Shown here one piece after another: positions 9,428-16,732 of a DNA stretch of 64,000 bases (the first letter of the stretch is position 1; the number at the start of each line of letters is the position of its first letter). The translations under genes were made by a program, and so were the position numbers. Origin of the DNA: Pseudomonadota bacterium (GTDB taxonomy: Bacteria > Pseudomonadota > Gammaproteobacteria > Burkholderiales > Burkholderiaceae_B); assembly GCA_023423975.1 (NCBI GenBank), contig JAFAEO010000043.1, forward strand, positions 1-64,000. The letters run 5' to 3'. A model generated the notes under the pieces. That model saw only the letters and a list, made by a program, of their open reading frames with translations, did not search any database and was not told the DNA's origin.

Positions 9428-10003
9428 ATGAATTTACTTTATACGTTCGGCGCATCTGTGCAATTGATGTTGTTTGCAAAACAACAGTTGGAAAGCATGC
9501 ATCAATTGATAGATAGCAAAAATGTACCTGCAGTGAAAGACGATGACTTCTACCAGCAAGCGATAAACCTGGAACAGGCAGCGGGCTACGGAGATTTTGC
9601 CCGATGCCACCAGCGTTTCTCGAAGGCTCAAATCCGTTTGAAATGGCTGGCTTATATTATCACCGCCGTGGCGTTGGTTCTTTTTATGCTATCCAAATTC
9701 GGCCCGACCAGCGAGCCGATACACGCCTGGTTCAATTGGCTTATGAGCGATTTCATGTTGTTTATCATTAGCATCAGCGTTGCTGCCGGGACTGTTCTTC
9801 TGGTTTTGCTTGCACTGCATTTTTACGCGCGTAGGCTGCTTAACAGGCTGCTGGGTAAAGAGCTGGTCACCCTGTGGGACCGGATAATCCATCGCTGGGC
9901 GCCAGAGCTCTGGCCTGAGCTTGACAGCCTACAGCGTGATCCGCAGGCAATTGCAGCGCGGGTCGCCGGATATACCGGTTCAGCAGCTCGCGCTGCCGGT
10001 TGA
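9428..10003 (+). CDS. membrane protein of unknown function
   Basis: A 191-residue protein I do not recognise. An N-terminal hydrophilic, partly helical part (to about 70; KQQLESMHQLIDSK, EQAAGYGDFARCHQRFSK) is followed by two membrane segments (WLAYIITAVALVLFMLS about 78-95; FMLFIISISVAAGTVLLVLLAL about 110-132). A basic, amphipathic cytoplasmic tail follows. The ATG at 9428 has only a GAGGG rather far upstream, so the start is not firm. The next small membrane-protein gene begins 18 nt downstream and is probably co-transcribed. The 286-bp stretch before it shows no gene. Confidence 0.6.
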   Translation: MNLLYTFGASVQLMLFAKQQLESMHQLIDSKNVPAVKDDDFYQQAINLEQAAGYGDFARCHQRFSKAQIRLKWLAYIITAVALVLFMLSKFGPTSEPIHAWFNWLMSDFMLFIISISVAAGTVLLVLLALHFYARRLLNRLLGKELVTLWDRIIHRWAPELWPELDSLQRDPQAIAARVAGYTGSAARAAG

Positions 10004-10021
10004 TCGTCAGGCAGGATTAGT

Positions 10022-10270
10022 ATGTTCCGAAGTATTGGTATGTTGATCGTCGGCTTCACTGCACTGGTCAGTGGTATTCATCGGCTTGGCTCCCCCGCGC
10101 AGGAAGTTGAAAAGTCGGGGTGGATATATCTACATTATGGATCGCAGGGTGTTGCTTACGGCACCATGGTACTGGGCATCGTATGTTTGTTGAGCGGCAT
10201 TCTTATGTTCAGGAGCGCCTGGCGGCAGATCCAGCAGGTCAGGCGGCTTGCAAAGAAAGACAACGACTAA
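10022..10270 (+). CDS. small two-helix membrane protein, unknown function
   Basis: An 82-residue protein with two hydrophobic segments (MLIVGFTALVSGIHRL near the N-terminus; GTMVLGIVCLLSGILMF about residues 47-64). A polar loop (SPAQEVEKSGWIYLHYGSQG) separates them, and the cationic tail ends in lysine and aspartate. It follows the preceding membrane-protein gene by 18 nt with a weak ribosome site, suggesting one transcript and perhaps one complex. No family is recognised. The 155 bp downstream lead into the promoter of the lactonase gene. Confidence 0.6.
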   Translation: MFRSIGMLIVGFTALVSGIHRLGSPAQEVEKSGWIYLHYGSQGVAYGTMVLGIVCLLSGILMFRSAWRQIQQVRRLAKKDND

Positions 10271-10425
10271 CTGTTCTTTTATTGCATATGTAATTGATGC
10301 CGTAAATAAAGATAGTCAATGACGCCCCCCAATTGACGCTACACTAAAATCACACGGTACAAAAGAAGGCCGCAGCATGTAATGCCAACAGGCGAACCAG
10401 AACCACGTCAAGAGGAGAATTATCA

Positions 10426-11577
10426 ATGAGACACACGCAACAGGACGGAATCGATGGACCTGCGGATGGCCACTCAGCCCGTTCGTCATTATCCGGCACT
10501 AGCATAAACCGCCGGGGTTTTCTTGCCGCGGCAACGGCAACGGTGCTCACATCCGCCGTTGCAGCCAGGCCGGCAATGGCGCGCAATTTCGGTCCACAAA
10601 CAGAACCGATACGTTATCCCGACCCGGATATCGTGGTGCTAGACAAGCGCTTCAAATACAAGCTGGGTAACGCGACCATCATGCGCTTGCATACCGGTAT
10701 GCAATGGGCCGAAGGTCCCGCCTGGAACGCAGTCGGCCGCTATCTGGTCTGGAGCGACATTCCCAACAACGAACAATTGCGCTGGTCCGAAGAGGACGGC
10801 CATGTAGGCCGCCGCTTTCGCTCGCCTTCTGGCAATTCCAATGGCAATACCTTTGATTTCGAAGGACGCCAGCTCTCGTGCGAACATGATACGCGCCGCG
10901 TTGTACGCTACGAACACAACGGCAAGGTGACCGTTCTTGCCGAACGTTTCGACAATAAAGGATTGAATGCGCCTAACGATATCGTGGTGCATCCGAATGA
11001 TGGTTCGATCTGGTTTACTGACCCGGGCTATGGCGCGTTAATGGAGTATGAAGGCAATCGACATCCGGCCAGTACCGATTCGGCCAGCCCGATCCAGAAG
11101 GAAGCGGTCTATCGGATTGACGCGCAAACGGGCGCCATCGCCAAAGTGGCCGATCAGCCGTTCAAACCCAATGGACTGTGCTTCAGCCAGGATTACAGCA
11201 AGCTTTACGTGGCCGATACGGGAAACTCACACTATCCCTCGGCAAAGAATCAGATCTGGGTCTTTGATATAGACGGAGCCAAACTGACGAATCCGCGCAC
11301 CTTTGCAACCATGGAGTTCGAAGGCAAGTCAGGCTCGGCTGACGGCATCCGCTGCGACGAGGATGGCAATATCTGGGCCAGTGCCGGCTGGGGCGGCGAG
11401 GGCTATGACGGTGTACACATTTTTGCACCTGACGGCATACGGATCGGACAAATCCGCTTGCCGGAAATCTGCTCCAACGTATGTTTTGGCGGGGCCAAGC
11501 GTAATCGCCTTTTCATGACGGCCAGCCAATCGCTGTATGCTGTTTATGTGGAAACCCGCGGCGCGCATATTACCTGA
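10426..11577 (+). CDS. Tat-exported SMP-30/gluconolactonase-family protein
   Basis: A 383-residue protein of the SMP-30/gluconolactonase/LRE family, six-bladed beta-propellers that hydrolyse sugar lactones with a bound divalent metal. A twin-arginine signal is visible near residues 28-52: NRRGFLAA, a hydrophobic stretch, and a cleavage-like AMA. The mature enzyme should therefore be folded before export to the periplasm. Family landmarks include MQWAEGPAWN (metal-binding Glu), NAPNDIVVHPNDGSIWFTDPGYG (Asn and Asp region), KPNGLCFSQDYSKLYVADTG and SADGIRCDEDGNIW. The ATG at 10426 is preceded by AAGAGGAG about 9 nt upstream. A shorter start nearer NRRGF cannot be excluded, since Tat signals often have 5-25 residues before the arginines. 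It stands alone; a periplasmic sugar-lactone hydrolysis role is inferred from the family. Confidence 0.88.
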   Translation: MRHTQQDGIDGPADGHSARSSLSGTSINRRGFLAAATATVLTSAVAARPAMARNFGPQTEPIRYPDPDIVVLDKRFKYKLGNATIMRLHTGMQWAEGPAWNAVGRYLVWSDIPNNEQLRWSEEDGHVGRRFRSPSGNSNGNTFDFEGRQLSCEHDTRRVVRYEHNGKVTVLAERFDNKGLNAPNDIVVHPNDGSIWFTDPGYGALMEYEGNRHPASTDSASPIQKEAVYRIDAQTGAIAKVADQPFKPNGLCFSQDYSKLYVADTGNSHYPSAKNQIWVFDIDGAKLTNPRTFATMEFEGKSGSADGIRCDEDGNIWASAGWGGEGYDGVHIFAPDGIRIGQIRLPEICSNVCFGGAKRNRLFMTASQSLYAVYVETRGAHIT

Positions 11578-11616
11578 GCGGCCATCGACAGGTTTCGTAT
11601 CTGAAATTGGTTTCTG

Positions 11617-12090
11617 ATGATGAGTAACGAAGATCTCGTTGAAAACGAAACAGGAGGACCGCATGAATTACGCGAAGCGCAATTCATGCTCGCTGGAAAA
11701 AAAGAAGTGGCCTATTTTTGCTTTGACTATCCAAAAGAGTATTTCCAAGACATGCAAAAATGCATCAACGAGGGACTATTTGAAACCATAAAGTTTGGTG
11801 CAGAGAAAAATGCCCGGCTTCTGGCCAGCATTCCTGGCGCTAAAGAGCAAGCTTTGGCGCTTCTGGGCGAAGGTCCTTATGAACATATGGTGGTTTATAT
11901 ACCTGGCGCAAGAGCCAAAGCCCTAAGGCTTATTGAGCTTGAAGAATGTTCATGGAAATATGGCTATGTCGAGTCGATCGAAAGGGAAATCGGGCACATT
12001 CTGGGATATTCACAAGAAAGCACGGATCGTTACATTGAGAAATTGAAACAACAATATCCCAATCTTCCCGCGACGATTCCGGCCGAATGA
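11617..12090 (+). CDS. unrecognised protein; start region carries a possible -1 frameshift site
   Basis: An open frame of 157 codons whose product resembles no family I know. It is soluble, slightly acidic, and rich in aromatic and charged residues (VAYFCFDYPKEYFQDMQKC; EECSWKYGYVESIEREIGH). The frame opens at ATG-ATG (11617) without a ribosome binding site. A strong AGGAGG lies at 11652-11657, 5 nt before an ATG at 11663 in another frame. That second frame reads 42 codons to a TAA at 11789. It crosses A-AAA-AAG at 11698-11704 in exactly the phase used by the E. coli dnaX slippery site; a -1 slip there would join it to the long frame and give about 142 residues. Alternatives are an ordinary indel in the A7 run, a sequencing error, or a leaderless start. 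Function unknown. Confidence 0.6.
   Translation: MMSNEDLVENETGGPHELREAQFMLAGKKEVAYFCFDYPKEYFQDMQKCINEGLFETIKFGAEKNARLLASIPGAKEQALALLGEGPYEHMVVYIPGARAKALRLIELEECSWKYGYVESIEREIGHILGYSQESTDRYIEKLKQQYPNLPATIPAE
11652..11791 (+). other. Shine-Dalgarno-led 42-codon frame with A AAA AAG heptamer
   Basis: AGGAGG at 11652-11657 is the best ribosome site in this neighbourhood and serves an ATG at 11663. The frame runs MNYAKRNSCSLEKKK and so on to TAA at 11789-11791. Codons GAA-AAA-AAG (11696-11704) contain the A-AAA-AAG heptamer in the zero frame. Moving back one base continues as GAA-GTG-GCC in the long frame starting at 11617. I see no obvious stimulatory hairpin within the next 15 nt, but have not folded the region. 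The geometry is read directly from the sequence; a functional frameshift is inferred. Confidence 0.4.
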
Positions 12091-12427
12091 GTTACCCTGA
12101 ATTGGTTGTCTGTAAATAGACCGATCATCATTGTTGGTTGACGCAGGGGAAAGGTCATTCGCATTTTTGCTGGCAATAAGCGCGCAGTAAAATTTACGAG
12201 TCCGAGAAATGGCAGGCCAGCGGGCGATTGCCAAGTTTCGCATAGAAAGCAGTCGTAGTATGCAGCCGTCTCAACATGAAGATCGTGGTGATGGTTGGCA
12301 TGCTGTCTGTGAGCCATGGCGGCAGGCGGAATATAGCGGGCAAAACGTGCACATAAGACAAGGTGTAATTTTAAGCCACTGATTTTTATAATAATTTTTG
12401 CGGTTTGAAAACAAACTGAGGTATAGT
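12091..12427. other. intergenic, no gene seen
   Basis: This 337-bp stretch lies between the unrecognised gene and tRNA-Arg. Open frames here are short and antisense to nothing recognisable. The right part (12370-12420) is A+T-rich, lying downstream of tRNA-Arg on the minus strand. I see no T-tailed hairpin or repeat. Confidence 0.4.
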
Positions 12428-12504
12428 TGGTGCCTCCGGCGGGACTTGAACCCACAACCACCCGCTTAGAAGGCGGGTGCTCTATCCAGTTGAGCTACGG
12501 AGAC
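12428..12504 (-). tRNA. tRNA-Arg (anticodon TCT)
   Basis: Read on the minus strand: acceptor GTCTCCG pairs with CGGAGGC (one G-T pair), discriminator A, encoded CCA. The D arm contains AGCTCAACTGGATAGAG. The anticodon stem CCCGC/GCGGG encloses loop CTTCTAA with anticodon TCT, and the T arm holds GGGTTCAAGTCCC. It decodes AGA. The gene is single and divergent from yciO; no integrase or duplicated 3' end suggests use as an attachment site. Confidence 0.96.
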
Positions 12505-12596
12505 AATCCAGCCCGTGATTCTAACCCGAACCCGCACCATGTGTCACTCAATTCGCTACAATAGGTGCATAGCCAGCCACAGAGTGAATAATAATT

Positions 12597-13226
12597 ATGT
12601 CCATACTTTTTGATGTACACCCGATCAATCCGCAGCCACGCCTGCTTAAACAGGCTGCGCAATTGCTGGATAATGGCCGGTTACTGGCCATACCTACTGA
12701 TTCCAGTTATGCGCTGGTAGCCCGTCTTGACGACAAGACGGCGGCGGACGGCTTACGCCGCCTGCGCGGTTTGGACGAACGCCATCATCTCACGCTACTG
12801 GTGCGCGATCTGGCCGAAATCGCCAAATTCGCCAAGGTCAACAATGCGCAATACCGCTTGCTGAAAAACGCGACCCCCGGCCCCTGGACGTTCATCCTGG
12901 AGGCAACCAAAGACGTGCCGCGACGGGTTTCCCATCCTTCGCGCAAAACCATCGGCATCCGTGTTCCGGATCATCCGGTCACGTTGCAACTGATCGAGGA
13001 GCTGGGAACGCCGTTGTTGTCTACCTCCCTGATTCCCGAAGGCGAAGAGATGCCGTTGAACGACCCGGATGAAATTACCGATAGATACGGCCATGCGCTG
13101 GCCGGCGTGATTGCCAGTGGCTCGTGCCCGACCCAGCCGACCACGGTTATTGATCTGACAACGGCAACGCCCTCGATTATCCGCCGGGGTTCCGGGGATC
13201 CGGCAACCATTGGTTTGCCTGAGTAG
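12597..13226 (+). CDS. yciO: Sua5/YciO/YrdC/YwlC family protein, YciO type
   Basis: A 209-residue YrdC-domain protein. The core resembles the threonylcarbamoyl-AMP synthase TsaC/Sua5, which makes the intermediate for tRNA t6A37. The best match is the YciO subgroup, whose role is less certain. Supporting segments are LLAIPTDSSYALVARLDD (nucleotide-binding start), LRGLDERHHLTLLVRDL, TPGPWTFILEATKDVPRR, KTIGIRVPDHP and the C-terminal SIIRRGSGDPATIG. The KRP-type motif of true TsaC is replaced by DERHHLT, which is why I prefer YciO. The ATG at 12597 is preceded by a weak GAGTG. It lies alone, between tRNA-Arg on the other strand and dapA, and is followed by a hairpin at 13268. Confidence 0.85.
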   Translation: MSILFDVHPINPQPRLLKQAAQLLDNGRLLAIPTDSSYALVARLDDKTAADGLRRLRGLDERHHLTLLVRDLAEIAKFAKVNNAQYRLLKNATPGPWTFILEATKDVPRRVSHPSRKTIGIRVPDHPVTLQLIEELGTPLLSTSLIPEGEEMPLNDPDEITDRYGHALAGVIASGSCPTQPTTVIDLTTATPSIIRRGSGDPATIGLPE

Positions 13227-13267
13227 GTTCGTGTATCCGGTTGTAAACGGCAACGTTGCCAGCCAAA

Positions 13268-13289
13268 ACGGCCGGTCAAATCCGGCCGT
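13268..13289 (+). terminator. hairpin after yciO, possible weak terminator
   Basis: ACGGCCGG and CCGGCCGT form a perfect 8-bp stem with a six-base loop (TCAAAT), 41 nt after the yciO stop. No T tract follows, so it is not a textbook intrinsic terminator. It could stabilise the mRNA end. Confidence 0.4.
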
Positions 13290-13361
13290 CTGCCAGCCGC
13301 AGATGCCGATTGAAACGTGTTTTACGGGATTGTTATTAAATTTTCCATTAATTTTATGCAT

Positions 13362-13390
13362 TTCAATTAAACTACCGAATTAGCTATAAG
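13362..13390 (+). promoter_or_regulatory. putative sigma-70 promoter of dapA-bamC
   Basis: TTCAAT (13362-13367), 17 bp, then TATAAG (13385-13390), in an A+T-rich stretch 40 nt before the dapA start. Spacing is ideal and both hexamers match consensus at four or more positions. No binding site for a regulator is evident. Confidence 0.5.
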
Positions 13391-13429
13391 CTAGGCATTT
13401 AATATCAACCTTTTCTGGACGTTTCTATC

Positions 13430-14335
13430 ATGGCGGTCGACAGTTCATCGTATCCTGTATTCACCGGCAGTTTCCCTGCCCTTGTGACTCCAATGCTACC
13501 CAATGGGGATATAGATTACGACGCATACAAGAAGCTGATCGACTGGCATATCCAGGAAGGATCTGACGGTCTGGTAGTGGTGGGTACTTCCGGCGAATCT
13601 CCCACGGTAGATGTGAGCGAACACACCGAACTTATTCGGGTGGCGGTGGAGCATGCGGCCGGACGCATCCCGGTGATTGCCGGGGTTGGTGCAAACTCAA
13701 CGGCGGAAGCCATTCATCTGACCAAAAAGGCCAGGGAAGTGGGTGCCGATGCCGGTCTGTCGGTGGTGCCCTACTACAACAAGCCCACTCAGGAAGGTCT
13801 GTTCCGCCATTTTGAGGCGATTGCCCGCGAAGGCGGTCTGCCCATCATGCTGTACAATGTGCCCGGTCGCACCGTTGCGGATTTGTCCAACGATACGATA
13901 TTGCGGCTGGCACAAGTGCAAGGCATTATCGGCATCAAGGATGCCACCGCTGATATTGCCCGTCTGGGCCTGTTGCTTCGGGATAAACCCGACCATTTCC
14001 AGGTTTTCAGTGGCGACGATCCCACAGCGGCGGCACTAATGTTGCTGGGCGGTACCGGCAATATTTCGGTTACGGCCAATATCGCTCCCGCCCTCATGCA
14101 TGAGCTTTGTGTCGCTGCACGATCGGGCGATGTGCCGCGGACCCGTGAACTTAATGCAAAACTGGCAGGTGTCAATAAAGTGCTGTTTGTCGAAGCCAAT
14201 CCCATCCCGGTCAAATGGGCGCTTGTACAAATGGGTCTGATCCAGGCCGGATATCGGCTCCCAATGTGTGATCTGGGCGCCCAGCATCATGAAACTGTTC
14301 TGACTGCCCTGAAAGATCTCGGGTTGGTCAAATAA
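13430..14335 (+). CDS. dapA: 4-hydroxy-tetrahydrodipicolinate synthase
   Basis: The first enzyme of the lysine/diaminopimelate branch, condensing pyruvate with aspartate semialdehyde in the cytoplasm. It has 301 residues, close to the family norm. The Schiff-base lysine is in GIKDAT at about residue 170, and the conserved tyrosine in LYNVPGRT at about 142. Substrate-site motifs GTSGESPTV and YYNKPTQEGLF are intact. All fit true DapA rather than the sugar-acid lyases of the same fold, one of which occurs at 22501. The next gene is the lipoprotein gene bamC, 15 nt downstream; dapA-bamC is a conserved proteobacterial pair (bamC is also called dapX or nlpB). Confidence 0.96.
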   Translation: MAVDSSSYPVFTGSFPALVTPMLPNGDIDYDAYKKLIDWHIQEGSDGLVVVGTSGESPTVDVSEHTELIRVAVEHAAGRIPVIAGVGANSTAEAIHLTKKAREVGADAGLSVVPYYNKPTQEGLFRHFEAIAREGGLPIMLYNVPGRTVADLSNDTILRLAQVQGIIGIKDATADIARLGLLLRDKPDHFQVFSGDDPTAAALMLLGGTGNISVTANIAPALMHELCVAARSGDVPRTRELNAKLAGVNKVLFVEANPIPVKWALVQMGLIQAGYRLPMCDLGAQHHETVLTALKDLGLVK

Positions 14336-14350
14336 TATAGGATTGAGAAT

Positions 14351-15472
14351 ATGCGTATGAATGCACGCTTTCTTGCAGTATCTGGTTTACTGTCACTCAC
14401 CCTCCTGGCAGGATGTAATGTCATGGACGAAGTCATGGGTGATACCGAGCAGGTTGACTACAAAAGTACCGTAAGAGGTGACCCGCTAAGCCTGCCGCCT
14501 GATTTATCGTCCTCGCAGATTAATCCGGCGTACAAGGCGCCAGGCGGCTATGCATCAGCCAACGAATATAACAAGGCAGTGGCTCAGGCCAATCGCAATG
14601 CCGCATCCGGCGCTTCGGTTCTGCCTGAAACCGCCGGACTGAAAATTCAGAGTTCCGGTGCCAACCGCTGGTTGGAAGTGAGCCAGGAAGCAGGGAGTGT
14701 ATATCCTAAACTGATCGACTTCTGGGTCGATTCAGGCTTTACGATCAATCGCGATAATCCTCAGGCCGGGCTGATTGAAACCGATTGGGCTGAAAATCGA
14801 GCAAAAATTCCGGGCAACCTGTTGAATCGGGCATTGGGCGCCATCATTAACATGGTTGAAGACAGCGGTGAGCGTGAACGCTTCCGTACACGTCTGGAAC
14901 GCTCCAATGGCAAAACGCTGGTGTTCATCAATCACGAACGCATGGTCGAAACGCCCATGGATCGGGACGGTACCTCATTCAAATGGCTGCCCGCCAAGGA
15001 AGATCCGGGTCTGAACGCCGCGATGCTGTCGCGCCTCATGGTGTTCATGGGAGCGACCAAGCAACAGGCTGAAGCGCAGGTGCGTCAAACGGCTGCAGCA
15101 GCGGCTGCGCCAACCCATCCGGTTGTGATGGCCGATGCTGCCGCATTGCCTCTGCAAATGGGCCAAAGCCAAGCTTACAATCAGGTAGGGGCAGCGATCA
15201 ATTCTGCCGGCTTTACGGTGGATAATCGTGATCCGCAGGCAGGTACTTATACAGTCCGTTACCTGGATACCGATACCGGCGAGAAGCGCCAGGCATCCAA
15301 CTTTGTCAGCCGGCTGTGGGGCGATAAAGGCAATCTGACGCCGCTACCCTACACAATTGTGGTTACTTCCGAGGCCAGTCAATCGGTTGTGACGGTGCGC
15401 AACGAACAGGGTCAGACGGACAACAGCGCGACTGCGCGCCGCATTCTGACGGTACTGGCCGAGAGAATGTAA
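14351..15472 (+). CDS. bamC: outer membrane assembly lipoprotein BamC
   Basis: BamC (NlpB) is a lipoprotein of the BAM complex that inserts beta-barrel proteins into the outer membrane. The 373-residue product starts with a lipoprotein signal ending in LLAGC (lipobox, Cys near residue 22). An unstructured acidic segment follows, including VRGDPLSLPPDLSS, the stretch that contacts BamD in E. coli. Two helix-grip domains come after it (SNRWLEVSQEAGSVYPKLIDFW-like repeats near 105-215 and from about 265). Alanine- and glutamine-rich linkers separate them. It lies 15 nt after dapA and ends 40 nt before an intrinsic terminator. Confidence 0.92.
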   Translation: MRMNARFLAVSGLLSLTLLAGCNVMDEVMGDTEQVDYKSTVRGDPLSLPPDLSSSQINPAYKAPGGYASANEYNKAVAQANRNAASGASVLPETAGLKIQSSGANRWLEVSQEAGSVYPKLIDFWVDSGFTINRDNPQAGLIETDWAENRAKIPGNLLNRALGAIINMVEDSGERERFRTRLERSNGKTLVFINHERMVETPMDRDGTSFKWLPAKEDPGLNAAMLSRLMVFMGATKQQAEAQVRQTAAAAAAPTHPVVMADAAALPLQMGQSQAYNQVGAAINSAGFTVDNRDPQAGTYTVRYLDTDTGEKRQASNFVSRLWGDKGNLTPLPYTIVVTSEASQSVVTVRNEQGQTDNSATARRILTVLAERM

Positions 15473-15512
15473 GCTGATCGTTGTCCTGATCGTGTGTTCA
15501 AGCTCAGAAAAT

Positions 15513-15538
15513 CCGGCAAGCCATTGCCGGTTTTTTTT
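15513..15538 (+). terminator. intrinsic terminator after bamC
   Basis: CCGGCA, a six-base loop, TGCCGG, then eight T residues: a complete rho-independent terminator 40 nt after the bamC stop. It lies between convergent bamC and roxA. The minus-strand reading has only a short T-rich tail (ATTTTCT), so it probably serves mainly the plus strand. Confidence 0.9.
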
Positions 15539-15544
15539 GCCCGA

Positions 15545-16732
15545 TTATTGCGTAACGATCCAGCCGTCATCCAGCCATTCCTGCAACAACGCGAGCGTCG
15601 CCGCATTGGCTTTTTTCAGGTCGACGCTGGTCAGTACGCGCGTGTCGGCAAATTTTTTAAGCGTGGCGTTGGTTTTTAATCCCAGGGCTTCGCCGTTGAT
15701 GAACAGATCCGTGCCCCGGTAGATCATGCGGCTGCGGCGATCCAGCTGCAGGCTGCCATTGCTGTCGATCACGTCTTCTATGTCGACCATGTCTTGGGCA
15801 ATCTGAAAGACAGTAAGGGAATTGGGTTCGGTCAGCCAGCAGCCCAGAAAACGTGCTGCCATGCGCTCGGTGAATGTAATTTTCTGTACGGCAGCCAGCG
15901 CACTATTGACCAGTTCATCAGGCAGGGCAGCCGGTTCAGTGGTAGCGGCCAGGCGTTTATCCTGGAACATGCCCGAGAGATCGGGTCCGGGTAATGCGGG
16001 CGTGGAGTAGGGGCCAAAACCCAGCCCGTTGCGCGCGCTCAGTTGATCGGCCGCAACTTCCAGCAGCCCGCGCGCAAGAACGGCCAGGGACGGAGCACGA
16101 AAACCAATAGAAACGGTGATGCACTCGTCCGACTCGGAAATGCCGTCGTGCGCAATATGCGGCGGCAGATAGAGCATATCGCCCGGCTCCAGCACAAATT
16201 CCTCTTCAGGCTCAAAATGCTGCAAAATCTTGCAGGCAATATCGGGAACCAGCGACAGGTCTTTTTGCTGACTAATACGCCAGCGCCGCTGTCCGCGGCC
16301 CTGCAGCAGAAACACGTCGTAGCTGTCAAAATGCGGGCCAACTCCGCCGTTGCGCGAAGCCAGGCTGAACATGATATCGTCCAGCCTGGCGTCAGGAATA
16401 AAGCGAAACTGCTGCATCAGCGCTGCAGTTGCGTCGTCATGCAGATCCACGCTTTGCACCAGCAAAGACCAGTTGGGTTCGGCTATCTTGGGAAAGCGTG
16501 CGAACGGGCCGCTTTCCATATTCCATTCGTCATTTTCCTGCCAGATCAGGCGTGATTCGACATCGTCGCGTTTTGCCAGTTTCCTCAGCCCGGCGGGAGG
16601 AACGGGGCTGGCAAAACCAGGAATGGCCTGTCTGATCAGCAACGGTTTTTTTTGCCAGTATGTGCGCATGAATTGAGCGGGGCTGCGTCCACCCAGCAAA
16701 GTCATGGGGGCGTGAATGTCAATAGATGTCAT
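15545..16732 (-). CDS. roxA: ribosomal protein L16 arginine hydroxylase (JmjC/cupin-4)
   Basis: A 2-oxoglutarate/Fe(II) oxygenase of the ROX (YcfD) family that hydroxylates an arginine of ribosomal protein L16. It has 395 residues, similar to E. coli YcfD. The facial triad is visible: His and Asp in GPHFDSYDVF (about 134 and 136), and the distal His in the PPHIAHDGIS segment (about 195). WRIS and the LEPGDMLYLPP strand frame the cupin fold. A C-terminal winged-helix region with DRRSRMIYRGTDLFINGEAL follows. It begins inside the mutS stop with an ATGA overlap, so it is translationally coupled to mutS. Confidence 0.92.
   Translation of the reverse strand: MTSIDIHAPMTLLGGRSPAQFMRTYWQKKPLLIRQAIPGFASPVPPAGLRKLAKRDDVESRLIWQENDEWNMESGPFARFPKIAEPNWSLLVQSVDLHDDATAALMQQFRFIPDARLDDIMFSLASRNGGVGPHFDSYDVFLLQGRGQRRWRISQQKDLSLVPDIACKILQHFEPEEEFVLEPGDMLYLPPHIAHDGISESDECITVSIGFRAPSLAVLARGLLEVAADQLSARNGLGFGPYSTPALPGPDLSGMFQDKRLAATTEPAALPDELVNSALAAVQKITFTERMAARFLGCWLTEPNSLTVFQIAQDMVDIEDVIDSNGSLQLDRRSRMIYRGTDLFINGEALGLKTNATLKKFADTRVLTSVDLKKANAATLALLQEWLDDGWIVTQ

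Noticed and set aside
12428..12504. tRNA-Arg as an integration site
   Set aside because: No integrase, no duplicated tRNA 3' end, and housekeeping genes on its yciO side.
13430..14335. dapA as part of a sugar-acid pathway
   Set aside because: GTSGE and the GIKDAT/YNVPGRT motifs are those of true DapA, and it pairs with bamC as in lysine-synthesising relatives.
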